A DNA stretch of 14,460 bases. Origin: Spirochaetia bacterium (GTDB lineage: Bacteria; Spirochaetota; Spirochaetia; PWKH01). Under the pieces are notes generated by a model. The model was not told where the DNA came from. It saw nothing but the letters and a program-made list of their open reading frames with translations, and searched no databases. This document shows, in pieces, positions 5,566 to 12,587 of this stretch; within the stretch, counting starts at the first letter, position 1, and every line of letters starts with the position of its first letter. Made by a program: the position numbers and the translations under genes. Location: NCBI GenBank assembly GCA_021736505.1, contig JAIPFU010000027.1:1-14460 (forward strand). Direction: 5' to 3'.

Positions 5566-7236
5566 TTAGATGCTGCTGGAACGGATAATGGTAAAATTAT
5601 CCCTGAATTCCGGATCCCTGGCAATATGGATATATTTGGGTTGACCGGACTGTACAATTCTGTGCTTATTAAAATGGCTCCAGCTTCCGGGTTGGAGAAC
5701 AGAAACGATAGGCGCATCCAGTCGCGCGAACTCACAGCGCATCTGCTTGTAATCATTTATCGTCTGCTGCAGATAGGCATCAAGGGACCAGGCAAATTCT
5801 GAAACATCCAGTGCATCAGGATCCTGCTCGCTCCCTAGCTCAACCAGCAGTTCATACCGCGGCTTTCCATAATGTTCTGACCATTTCGCCTGCTGCTTTC
5901 TGCTGTTATTCGCCGTTTTGCTGGTGTTTTCATCGGTTTTTGCTTTTCCCTCTGCTTTAGCATCACCCTGAAGATTCGGATACCAGGGGATAAAGGTAAA
6001 ACCGTTAACAGAAATTTTCAGCTCTTCGATAACATGCTCTACCGCGCGTACCAATTCCGGTTCATACGCAAGCTCACCCACCACGTTGAGAAAAAAGTCT
6101 CTTTGGTAGAATCGCAGCTTCGGCAGCCTGCCCTGAATCCCCGTAATCTCTACAATATCTCCTGTCTGATAGCGGTAGAGCCCTTCACTCGTGGTGATAA
6201 TAATCCTGTACCGCTTCCCTTTAACAAGCTCATGGATCAGAGATATCTTTCCAGGTGTTTCACAATCCTCAAATTCAAAAAACGTATTATACACCGCCGG
6301 ATAACCAGACACGTTGTCATTGCAGATTCCCAGGGAGATTCTTCCTTCACTGGCATTTATTCCTGGATCTCGAATAACTATATCCTTACCAATAACATCT
6401 ATCAGCGTCTGCATGTAGATTTTGCTGGTTTCTGTCATAAAACAGTTGGCCATATGCAGTTTCGGCCAGATACGCGAAGGTATCGGCTCATCAAGCTGGC
6501 GGAGACGCTTAGCCCGGCGGGGATTAACAGCGCCGATCTCATCAAGCAGGGATTCCCAGTTTTCTTTGATGTAATCAAAAAGAAGCAGCACTTCTATGGG
6601 AGTTGTGAAACCAAGATGCGTAACGTTCTGCTGAAGGGCATGAAAAGCCATGGCGTGAATTTTTCTATCATAATCCATCTCATTAAAGACTTCTATGGGA
6701 ATAGCCAAGCGCTTTTTCGCCCACTCCGGCCCCTTATACATTAGATACCCCGAAATACTGCCGTAGGGGATCCCACCCGAGGTCGTTCCTTCAAAATAGG
6801 GACCGGCAATATAGAGAATTTTGCCGAGAACCTGCTTCATATGCCCCTTCAGGGCAAGACGCATCCAGAGCAGCAGTTCCGTGTTGAGGGAAGAGATCCT
6901 CTGCTTAGTAACTGGAATCAGCTTTATACCACTTGTGGTTCCTGAGGTTGAAGCAAAATACTTAACCGGTTCCTGGGTCAGCACCTGCTGTTCCCCCGCC
7001 TTCAGGCGCTCTATTTCAGGAATGATATCTCCGTATTCGATAACGGGAACCTGCTGCTGATACATCTCTATTGAATCAATTCCGCCAAAACCGTAGCGGT
7101 TTCCGTAGACGGTAAATTGATTTTTTTTGAGGATACGCATCAGCGTTTTTTTCTGTACTTTTTCAGGACTCTTAAAAGCCTGTATAAATCGTTTCGTGTT
7201 TACAATTGAATTCATACCGTAGAATTTTTTGCTCAT
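5566..7236 (-). CDS. GH3 auxin-responsive-promoter family protein (acyl-adenylate-forming enzyme)
   Basis: The 556-residue protein matches the GH3 family, a branch of the ANL adenylating enzymes. In plants these join amino acids to carboxylic acids such as auxin and jasmonate; bacterial members are mostly uncharacterised. The phosphate-binding motif STSGTTSGIK is at 96-105. SEGRISLG (296-303) and the hallmark TTSEGLYRYQTGDIVEI (348-364) form the ATP-binding part. A C-terminal subdomain follows, split by a charged, low-complexity insert of about 27 residues (424-450, rich in Lys, Asn, Asp, Thr). Length is typical for the family. The ATG at 7236 is preceded by AGGAAC at a suitable distance, and an extended -10 lies at 7299-7307. 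It follows the MFS-HEAT gene on the same strand but seems to have its own promoter. Substrate unknown. Confidence 0.92.
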   Translation of the reverse strand: MSKKFYGMNSIVNTKRFIQAFKSPEKVQKKTLMRILKKNQFTVYGNRYGFGGIDSIEMYQQQVPVIEYGDIIPEIERLKAGEQQVLTQEPVKYFASTSGTTSGIKLIPVTKQRISSLNTELLLWMRLALKGHMKQVLGKILYIAGPYFEGTTSGGIPYGSISGYLMYKGPEWAKKRLAIPIEVFNEMDYDRKIHAMAFHALQQNVTHLGFTTPIEVLLLFDYIKENWESLLDEIGAVNPRRAKRLRQLDEPIPSRIWPKLHMANCFMTETSKIYMQTLIDVIGKDIVIRDPGINASEGRISLGICNDNVSGYPAVYNTFFEFEDCETPGKISLIHELVKGKRYRIIITTSEGLYRYQTGDIVEITGIQGRLPKLRFYQRDFFLNVVGELAYEPELVRAVEHVIEELKISVNGFTFIPWYPNLQGDAKAEGKAKTDENTSKTANNSRKQQAKWSEHYGKPRYELLVELGSEQDPDALDVSEFAWSLDAYLQQTINDYKQMRCEFARLDAPIVSVLQPGSWSHFNKHRIVQSGQPKYIHIARDPEFRDNFTIIRSSSI

Positions 7237-7298
7237 ATGTTCCTATATGGTTTCCATTTTTTTTCAGATAAATTTCTCAATTTGCAGTGTATTTGTGA

Positions 7299-7307
7299 AG
7301 TATAGCA
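7299..7307 (-). promoter_or_regulatory. Extended -10 promoter of the GH3-family gene
   Basis: TGcTATACT (7307-7299) is a near-perfect extended -10 element, one base from TATAAT. No clear -35 lies 17 bases upstream, which extended -10 promoters do not need. The predicted leader is about 55 to 60 bases. Confidence 0.55.
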
Positions 7308-7383
7308 GATTTTCTGTCAGATTAGTATGAAAAGGGTAATATTTTTCCCAAAAATTCAGTTTCGCACAGAAAAATACTGGCTA

Positions 7384-9624
7384 TTAACTGACAGCATCTG
7401 TGGATGGAATATTTTCCTGATACGAAGCAGTAAGGATCAGGGCCATGCAGAATGCTGTTTTTATGGGAAGCCCATCCCCCCCTGCATCCTGTAAAACTTT
7501 CTGAACGGCGGCTGCTTCCGGACTGCTTGCGACCCGTGCCCGTTTTTCAAGAATCTGTTCAAAATACCTCAGCTGCTTATCAGTATCAATGCCTTCCCGT
7601 AAAAACTTCAAATCCTCAGTTTTAAAAAGCTGCATATCAAGATCAGAAATTAAATCATTTACACCAATGTATTTATTCTGATTATACTGCTGAAGGAACT
7701 GATAGAATCGCTCTCCTATCCCCGCCAGTGAAGCTGCTGCTGTAAGCACCTCATCCTTAACGGACGAATACATACCGGCTTGGAGCGATTTTTTCAGGAT
7801 ACGTACCAGATGCTCATTCCCGTCCATCAATGAAAGCGCCGTAGCCCCGTAAATGACAATGCGCGGATTATCCGATTCTTCAAAGAGCTGTACTATGCGG
7901 GGATAGGATTCCTGATCATCCAGCCTTACCAGAGCAACCATGCTTTTACCGAGAAGAAAAGGATCTGGGCTGGATAAAGCGTGGCGGAGCAGCTCAATAC
8001 CGCGCTGAATGCGATGTTTGCCCACTATTTCCGCTGCAATCCATGCAGATGTATACTCACCGCAGGATAACTCCTTAAGCACAGCATCCTCTGTCTTCTT
8101 CCCGAAAGAGATCCGTCCTAAAGCAATCAGGGAGTTAACTCTCACCGAAAGAAGAGGAGAATTCAGCTGTTCCCGGAGCTCAGCTTCTGAAACTACCGAA
8201 CCGATGGCTCCAAGCCGTTGTACCGTTTTCGTGTCCTGCTTACTTCCGCCTCCGCTTCGCAGTCTCCGCAGTACGTGAAGAGCATAAATATCTCTAGGGG
8301 CAAGTAGCAATCCAAGAATATTCTTAATCGGCCATTCATCAAGTTTATCCAGGGATCGAACAATAAAAATCATAGCAAGAAGAAGAATTATCATTATTCT
8401 GAAGAAATATCGATAGACATCAAGCCCCTGAATACCGGAAAATTCAAAATAGGAGAGCAGCCCCCCGCCAATCACAGAACCGATCAATCCTGCAGCCGCT
8501 CCGGATATGACGCGAATTATCAGCGAACTTCCCACCCTGTCACTATCATCTATGGAGGAGAGGAAGTAGTGGTTGATTCCGAGGATAATTCCCATCTTGC
8601 AGAATCCGGCGATAAAGAAGGAGATACCCGTAAATGCAGGTAAAAATTGAGTCGGAGTAAAAGCCCACATCCCCGCGGAAATTAATAAGCCGGCGGTGTT
8701 CATCAGCAATAGAGGCCGTGGTCCCACCTGATCCGCAATCATGCCGTTGACTAAGGAAGAGATAATACCGCCCAGCAAAAGAACCAGAGAAAATGTCAAA
8801 GCAGCATAATCGGATATTCCATATCCGCTCTTCACGGCTATCATCATGAACGGAATGACCATCATGAAGGAGACAAGCCCTGCACTCCAGGCAAAGAGCA
8901 GCTTCCGAGAGCTCTTATTTTTCCAAAGCTTCTTAAAGGCTTTCCCCAGAGGTTTCTGTGCAGACTTTCTGGGCATTTCTGATTCGGGAATCTTGGCCAG
9001 AACGGTACTTGCATATATTCCGGTAATACAGGCAGCCCCGATAACCATTTGATAGACCCAAAGTTCGTCAGTTACGCTGGTTATGAGAATCAGCAGGAGC
9101 ATGGCAAGAATCTGACTTGCATTTACCCTGAGATGATTCCCCGAGAGAAAGCGCCCCCTGTTCTCTGGGGTTGTCACTTCACCTTCCATAGGAGATGATG
9201 AGACTACTCCCATACTTCGGAATAAGGCAAACCCAAAGGCACTCGCCAGAATTACTGCTGAGACCCCAGCTTGGGATGTAAAAGGGGCGATGATCGGTGC
9301 AAGTATAAGAAATGAGGCGGACAGATACCGCATAAACCATCCAAAACTCCAGTTCTTAGCTGCACCTATTCGAGCGATAGTGAGTTTCCCGATAATCATA
9401 AAAGGCATGGTAAGATGGACAAATGAGGAAAGAACCGCAACCAGAGGATCAGATACTCCGTTGCGGATAGCATAGAGTATAAGAATGTTGTCCATAAGGA
9501 AGGCTATAGAAATTCCGTTCAGGGCATAAAAACGCCAGATCAGAGCTCTTCCGTTTGCGCGTGCTTGAGTTGATAGTGTCGGCGGAAAGTCTGTTTTTTT
9601 TCTGGAAAACCAGAAATTATGCAT
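7384..9624 (-). CDS. Major facilitator (MFS) permease fused to a C-terminal HEAT-repeat domain
   Basis: The first about 425 residues carry roughly a dozen hydrophobic segments in the two-bundle layout of MFS transporters. These include a long charged central loop at about 210-240 (KIPESEMPRKSAQKPLGKAFKKLWKNKSSRK) and the loop NGMIADQVGPRP (293-304). The latter resembles the MFS loop 'G-x-x-x-D-R-x-G-x-R-x'. From about 480 to 640 the sequence becomes soluble and alpha-helical, with repeated helix pairs typical of HEAT/PBS-lyase repeats: SPLLSVRVNSLIALGRI, SPDPFLLGKSMVALVRL, SDNPRIVIYGATALSLM. The last 100 residues are helical and unassigned. The protein probably sits in the cytoplasmic membrane with a cytosolic scaffold-like tail. 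The cargo cannot be predicted. The ATG at 9624 follows TGAGG at about 9 bases. Confidence 0.85.
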   Translation of the reverse strand: MHNFWFSRKKTDFPPTLSTQARANGRALIWRFYALNGISIAFLMDNILILYAIRNGVSDPLVAVLSSFVHLTMPFMIIGKLTIARIGAAKNWSFGWFMRYLSASFLILAPIIAPFTSQAGVSAVILASAFGFALFRSMGVVSSSPMEGEVTTPENRGRFLSGNHLRVNASQILAMLLLILITSVTDELWVYQMVIGAACITGIYASTVLAKIPESEMPRKSAQKPLGKAFKKLWKNKSSRKLLFAWSAGLVSFMMVIPFMMIAVKSGYGISDYAALTFSLVLLLGGIISSLVNGMIADQVGPRPLLLMNTAGLLISAGMWAFTPTQFLPAFTGISFFIAGFCKMGIILGINHYFLSSIDDSDRVGSSLIIRVISGAAAGLIGSVIGGGLLSYFEFSGIQGLDVYRYFFRIMIILLLAMIFIVRSLDKLDEWPIKNILGLLLAPRDIYALHVLRRLRSGGGSKQDTKTVQRLGAIGSVVSEAELREQLNSPLLSVRVNSLIALGRISFGKKTEDAVLKELSCGEYTSAWIAAEIVGKHRIQRGIELLRHALSSPDPFLLGKSMVALVRLDDQESYPRIVQLFEESDNPRIVIYGATALSLMDGNEHLVRILKKSLQAGMYSSVKDEVLTAAASLAGIGERFYQFLQQYNQNKYIGVNDLISDLDMQLFKTEDLKFLREGIDTDKQLRYFEQILEKRARVASSPEAAAVQKVLQDAGGDGLPIKTAFCMALILTASYQENIPSTDAVS

Positions 9625-9680
9625 TATTGCTGCCTCAGAGTTATTTTAGCTTGTTATTTTTGCCCTTTCATACAAGTATA

Positions 9681-9708
9681 TACTCCTGCATCTAAGTATG
9701 CAGGAGTA
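9681..9708 (-). promoter_or_regulatory. Perfect 11-bp inverted repeat at the predicted 5' end of the MFS-HEAT transcript
   Basis: TACTCCTGCAT (9681-9691) and ATGCAGGAGTA (9698-9708) pair perfectly around a 6-base loop. There is no T-run after it on either strand, so a classical terminator is unlikely. It begins at the transcription start predicted from the promoter at 9716-9744. It could be a 5' stabilising stem-loop or an operator. Confidence 0.55.
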
Positions 9709-9715
9709 AACAAAA

Positions 9716-9744
9716 ATATTACACAACATAAAGAAAAGTGTACA
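9716..9744 (-). promoter_or_regulatory. Promoter candidate of the MFS-HEAT gene
   Basis: TGTACA (9744-9739), 17 bases, TAATAT (9721-9716); each hexamer matches consensus at four of six positions. Predicted transcription start near 9709, leaving a leader of about 85 bases. Modest support only. Confidence 0.35.
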
Positions 9745-9779
9745 GATTTCCCGTAAGAAGGATGCATTTTTTTTCAAAA

Positions 9780-9846
9780 ACTATCCAGCCCGATGTACTA
9801 TCCTGCCCGGTGCATGTGCTGTTTTTCTACTGCATTGTTCTACTGC
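9780..9846. repeat. Two short direct-repeat pairs downstream of the universal stress protein gene
   Basis: ACTATCCWGCCCG occurs at 9780-9792 and 9797-9809 (one mismatch, 17-base period). TTCTACTGC occurs at 9825-9833 and 9838-9846 (exact, 13-base period). They lie just after the stop of the universal stress protein gene. I see no mobile-element ends here; their meaning is unknown. Confidence 0.6.
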
Positions 9847-9854
9847 TTTGATGC

Positions 9855-10331
9855 TTAAGATTCCTGAGCCCTAACCATCAGAACAGGTACTGATCCACCT
9901 CGCAGAACTTTATCCGTTACGCTGCCGAAAGCCCAGCGGCTAAAACCGCTCCGGCCGTGGGTAGACATTGCCACCAAGTCGCACTCAAATTTCTGCTCTG
10001 CTTTGATAATTTCCTCGGCTGGATCATCTCCTTCTACAAGCTGATTCTCCACTTCAATATTGTCACCACTGATTTTTTTTGCTAGCCGGACAAGATACAT
10101 CTGCGATTCTTTTTTCAGCTCATCCATTTTTTCCTTACTGTTGGGGAGATCAAAATAATTAAGATTCCCATAGTAGCTGTCCACAGCAGTTTTCGGCTCT
10201 ATGACGACATGAAACAGAATTACGCTTACTTGCGTTTCAGGAGACAGTTTGGCAATAAATGAGTTAACATACTCCAGTGCAGCCTCGCCAAGACTCGAAC
10301 CATCTAAGGGTATCAAAATACGTTCAGCCAT
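9855..10331 (-). CDS. Universal stress protein (UspA family)
   Basis: This 158-residue cytoplasmic protein has the single-domain UspA fold. Residues ILIPLDGS (5-12) contain Asp10 of the nucleotide site, and VEGDDPAEEII (99-109) is the middle family motif. STHGRSGFSRWAFGSVTDKVLR (123-144) corresponds to the ATP-binding loop G-2x-G-9x-G-S/T, with Ser replacing the first Gly. The protein is therefore probably of the ATP-binding type, with a role in stress survival. It ends with VPVLMVR, the standard last strand. GGAGG lies 6 bases before the ATG. A strong promoter candidate sits just upstream, and the gene is divergent from the cation exchanger, which may share regulation with it. Confidence 0.95.
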   Translation of the reverse strand: MAERILIPLDGSSLGEAALEYVNSFIAKLSPETQVSVILFHVVIEPKTAVDSYYGNLNYFDLPNSKEKMDELKKESQMYLVRLAKKISGDNIEVENQLVEGDDPAEEIIKAEQKFECDLVAMSTHGRSGFSRWAFGSVTDKVLRGGSVPVLMVRAQES

Positions 10332-10354
10332 ATTGCACCTCCTTGCCTACTTTC

Positions 10355-10383
10355 ATTTTACTACCTATGGATGACCAAATCAA
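10355..10383 (-). promoter_or_regulatory. Sigma-70-type promoter of the universal stress protein gene
   Basis: TTGATT (10383-10378), exactly 17 bases, then TAAAAT (10360-10355). Transcription would begin near 10348, leaving a short leader of about 17 bases that holds the GGAGG ribosome binding site. Confidence 0.65.
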
Positions 10384-10405
10384 GGAATTGTGCTTTTTAA
10401 ATTTA

Positions 10406-10425
10406 ACTGCTCGCGATTAAGCAGT
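10406..10425. promoter_or_regulatory. Small dyad between the two divergent promoters
   Basis: ACTGCT (10406-10411) and AGCAGT (10420-10425) are inverted around 8 bases. The dyad lies between the -35 of the stress-protein promoter (10383) and that of the exchanger promoter (10442). It could be a shared operator; a 6-bp dyad can also occur by chance. Confidence 0.25.
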
Positions 10426-10441
10426 ATCTCCTCTATTCTCC

Positions 10442-10470
10442 TTGCGTTCCTCGACTATTTTTTCTATAAT
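10442..10470 (+). promoter_or_regulatory. Promoter candidate of the cation exchanger gene
   Basis: TTGCGT (10442-10447), 17 bases, perfect -10 TATAAT (10465-10470). Predicted transcription start near 10477, giving a leader of about 110 bases before the ATG at 10587. Confidence 0.5.
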
Positions 10471-10586
10471 TTATTGAAGTTGAAAACCAACAATCAAGGA
10501 TAAATTCTGGCAAAAAGATAAACAAATACCTATGGCAGTCTTTTTATTTGCTCCTTAATACACTTTCACTTAGCTTTATTTGAATT

Positions 10587-11654
10587 ATGAACTTATTTAT
10601 TATCATTAAGACGCTTCTGCAATCTATTACCTCCGATCTCGGCGGAACCCTAGGACTTTTCTTGGCGGGAGTACTCATTATTACCTTCGCCGGCATTAAG
10701 CTCAGCTGGAGTGCAGATATCATAGCCGACCGAACAGGACTTGGCGAGGCGGTGGTGGGAGCCGTCCTGCTTGGGGCAGTTACTTCTCTCTCAGGCTTAA
10801 CCGTTACCCTGCTTGCTGCTACTCAGAGCATGCCTCAGCTGGCTATATCTATATCTAACGCGTTTGGAGGAATCGCTATACAGACGGTGTTTCTCTCCAT
10901 TGCCGATATCAGCTATAGAAAATACAACCTGGAGCATGCGGCAGCCTCCGTGGAAAACATGACTCAAGGAACTTTGCTGATTATCATGTTATCCATGGTG
11001 CTGATGGCCAGTGTCGGTCCGGATATTCGGATTTTCCACATCCATATAGTCACGCCCCTGCTGATTGCCGTATATGTATTCGGCATTAGAGTTGTTCACC
11101 ACCAGCACAATCAGCCGATGTGGCACCCGCGAAGGACCTCCGCAACACTGGAAGACTCCCCTGATAGAAGCTCCTGGCAGCATAATTCTCTTCTCCGAAT
11201 CAGCACAACATTTCTTCTCAGCGCAGCTGCAATCATTGGGGCGGGTTTTTTGTTAACAGAATCTTCCCAGGCACTTATCCGGCATACCGGCCTCTCCCAA
11301 AGTTTTATTGGTGCTCTTCTGGTGGCAGCAGGCACCTCAATCCCCGAATTAGTCACTTCTGTGGCGGCTGTGAAGAGGGGGGCTCTCACCCTGGCAATTG
11401 GCGGTATCATTGGAGGGAATGTTTTCGATACTCTTTTTGCCGGTGCTGCTGATATTGCTTACACAGAGGGATCTGTATATCATGCTATTTCACAGGACGA
11501 AAGTTTTCTGATTACACTCACTATTTTACTAACCGCTATTCTGATAGTAGGACTTTTACACCGTGAAAAAAGAGGGGTTGCAAATATAGGGTTTGAAAGT
11601 GCAGCCATACTGATTCTATATCTGGCAGGAATGACGATACTCGGTACAGCCTAG
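10587..11654 (+). CDS. CaCA-superfamily cation exchanger (sodium/calcium exchanger-like membrane protein)
   Basis: The 355-residue membrane protein has the two inverted alpha repeats of cation/Ca2+ exchangers, each in a block of about five transmembrane segments. Alpha-2 is canonical: GLSQSFIGALLVAAGTSIPELVTS, with GTSIPEL at 249-255, then GGNVFD (276-281). Alpha-1 (49-108) is readable as GLGEAVVGAVLLGAVTSLSGL, but the usual Pro-Glu pair is Ser-Gly (69-70), so the ion-binding glutamate is missing there. A charged, His-rich loop (171-200) joins the halves. The ion is probably Ca2+ or another cation exchanged for Na+ or H+; it cannot be read directly. An in-frame TGA lies two codons before the ATG, so this is the first possible ATG, yet no Shine-Dalgarno is visible. 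It is divergent from the stress-protein gene. Confidence 0.87.
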   Translation: MNLFIIIKTLLQSITSDLGGTLGLFLAGVLIITFAGIKLSWSADIIADRTGLGEAVVGAVLLGAVTSLSGLTVTLLAATQSMPQLAISISNAFGGIAIQTVFLSIADISYRKYNLEHAAASVENMTQGTLLIIMLSMVLMASVGPDIRIFHIHIVTPLLIAVYVFGIRVVHHQHNQPMWHPRRTSATLEDSPDRSSWQHNSLLRISTTFLLSAAAIIGAGFLLTESSQALIRHTGLSQSFIGALLVAAGTSIPELVTSVAAVKRGALTLAIGGIIGGNVFDTLFAGAADIAYTEGSVYHAISQDESFLITLTILLTAILIVGLLHREKRGVANIGFESAAILILYLAGMTILGTA

Positions 11655-11686
11655 ATTTTGTCAACTGATTTAGAATTTTCTTAAAC

Positions 11687-11779
11687 TTAATGACGTTGAA
11701 GGAATTCATCCATTGCTTCTGCTGTCGGCATCACCGCTTACACCGATTCTCTCAATGAGGTCTTCTACACTGCCACCTA
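11687..11779 (-). pseudogene. Possible frameshifted remnant of an unknown gene's 3' end
   Basis: On the minus strand one frame reads LGGSVEDLIERIGVSGD and then soon meets a TGA. Shifting by one base at that point continues as MPTAEAMDEFLQRH to a TAA at 11689-11687. The two pieces look like a plausible protein C-terminus broken by a one-base frameshift, in protein-like rather than random composition. An in-frame TAA lies directly upstream, so nothing more of the gene is left here. I do not recognise the family; low confidence. Confidence 0.3.
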
Positions 11780-11830
11780 ATTATATTATATTTCACTATC
11801 TTTTCAGCAGATTCTTAAATAAATGATCCT

Positions 11831-11968
11831 GTGAATCAAGGTGCAGTCAAGTCGCTGGCAGCCAAGGCACAAATTAAAGACGCAATTCAAGGCGCAAACC
11901 TTGACAGCCCATCACCCTGGTACTACGCTATAAGTATCGGCGTTGCCGTGCTGCCGGGTGGTACTTAA
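11831..11968 (+). pseudogene. Small unrecognised ORF, possibly the 3' remnant of a lost gene
   Basis: A 45-codon frame starts with GTG and ends ...DSPSPWYYAISIGVAVLPGGT. Its base composition is more gene-like than the AT-rich surroundings. No Shine-Dalgarno precedes the GTG and a stop lies five codons upstream, so expression is doubtful. It may be the tail of a deleted gene or a small real gene. I do not recognise the sequence. Confidence 0.3.
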
Positions 11969-12051
11969 GTATTACACTAAATAGCATGCAGCAATGTTCT
12001 GGATTTTTTTGCTTTTCAAGTACATACCTTTATTGTTCTTCCCCGCACTAC

Positions 12052-12076
12052 CCTGCTTTTATCTTTTACAAGCAGG
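12052..12076 (+). promoter_or_regulatory. Hairpin masking the ribosome binding site of the lipoprotein gene
   Basis: CCTGCTT (12052-12058) pairs with AAGCAGG (12070-12076) around an 11-base AU-rich loop. The Shine-Dalgarno AGGAG spans 12074-12078, so the stem takes up its first three bases. This could limit translation until the hairpin opens. The pairing is seen; regulation is inferred. Confidence 0.45.
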
Positions 12077-12085
12077 AGAAATCAC

Positions 12086-12577
12086 ATGAAAACTCGTATC
12101 GTTCACATCAGCTTACTTATAGGAAGTCTTTGTCTACTATTCCTATTCGCAGGCTGCGACATGTTTAATACAGGAGGGCTAGCCGGCCAGATCTTCTATG
12201 ACAACCATGAGATGGACAGAATCAAAGGAGATGGATATGATAATGGAGCAGGACCGTTTATGGTACCCGATGACTATGATGATTGTCAGGGCGCTAATGT
12301 AAAAATCTATGCTAAAAACTCGAGCAGTGATTCCGCTTTACTAGCGCTGCGACTGAGTTCTTCTGAGGAGGAAGAAGGAAACGATATTCGTCTTACGCTT
12401 CAGCCCGGTGAAGAAATCGATGTCACTTTTCTCATTCGCCTGAATGATGTTCCTGGAAACACGAATCTCCGCCTTTGGCAGACAGAAACTGCAGAATCTG
12501 CAGATCTTGATACTGTTGATGTTACAGTTTCAGCAAACATAACGTACTGGCTCTTCAATGTTGTCGCGGTAAACTGA
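12086..12577 (+). CDS. Small hypothetical lipoprotein
   Basis: This 163-residue protein has a bacterial lipoprotein signal: positive start (MKTR), hydrophobic core, and lipobox LFAGC with Cys24 as the lipidated residue. The mature part is acidic (DDYDD, SSSEEEEGND), and its second half looks beta-rich (IRLTLQPGEEIDVTFLIRL, VDVTVSANITYWLFNVVAV). It would be tethered to a membrane facing the periplasm or surface. I do not recognise a domain. The ATG follows AGGAG at 7 bases. It stands alone, next to gene remnants on one side and the decaying ABC operon, which converges on it with a 10-base gap, on the other. Confidence 0.8.
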   Translation: MKTRIVHISLLIGSLCLLFLFAGCDMFNTGGLAGQIFYDNHEMDRIKGDGYDNGAGPFMVPDDYDDCQGANVKIYAKNSSSDSALLALRLSSSEEEEGNDIRLTLQPGEEIDVTFLIRLNDVPGNTNLRLWQTETAESADLDTVDVTVSANITYWLFNVVAVN

Positions 12578-12587
12578 AAATTTCTCT

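Larger units (their letters stand above)
11655..12085. other. Gene-poor region with possible gene remnants
   Basis: These 431 bases hold no intact gene of normal size. Two stretches read like gene ends: a minus-strand one at about 11687-11779 and a plus-strand one at 11831-11968, separated by an AT-rich piece (about 11780-11826). A hairpin that overlaps the lipoprotein ribosome binding site closes the region (12052-12076). No convincing promoter or terminator was found. Confidence 0.5.

Noticed and set aside
6034..6744. 236-residue plus-strand frame
   Set aside because: Antisense to the GH3-family gene. The translation has no recognisable domain and no ribosome binding site.
9640..9765. 37-codon minus-strand frame beginning MHPSYGKS
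   Set aside because: No ribosome binding site, and it runs across the predicted MFS-HEAT promoter and hairpin.
11111..11410. 99-residue minus-strand frame
   Set aside because: Antisense shadow of the cation exchanger gene.
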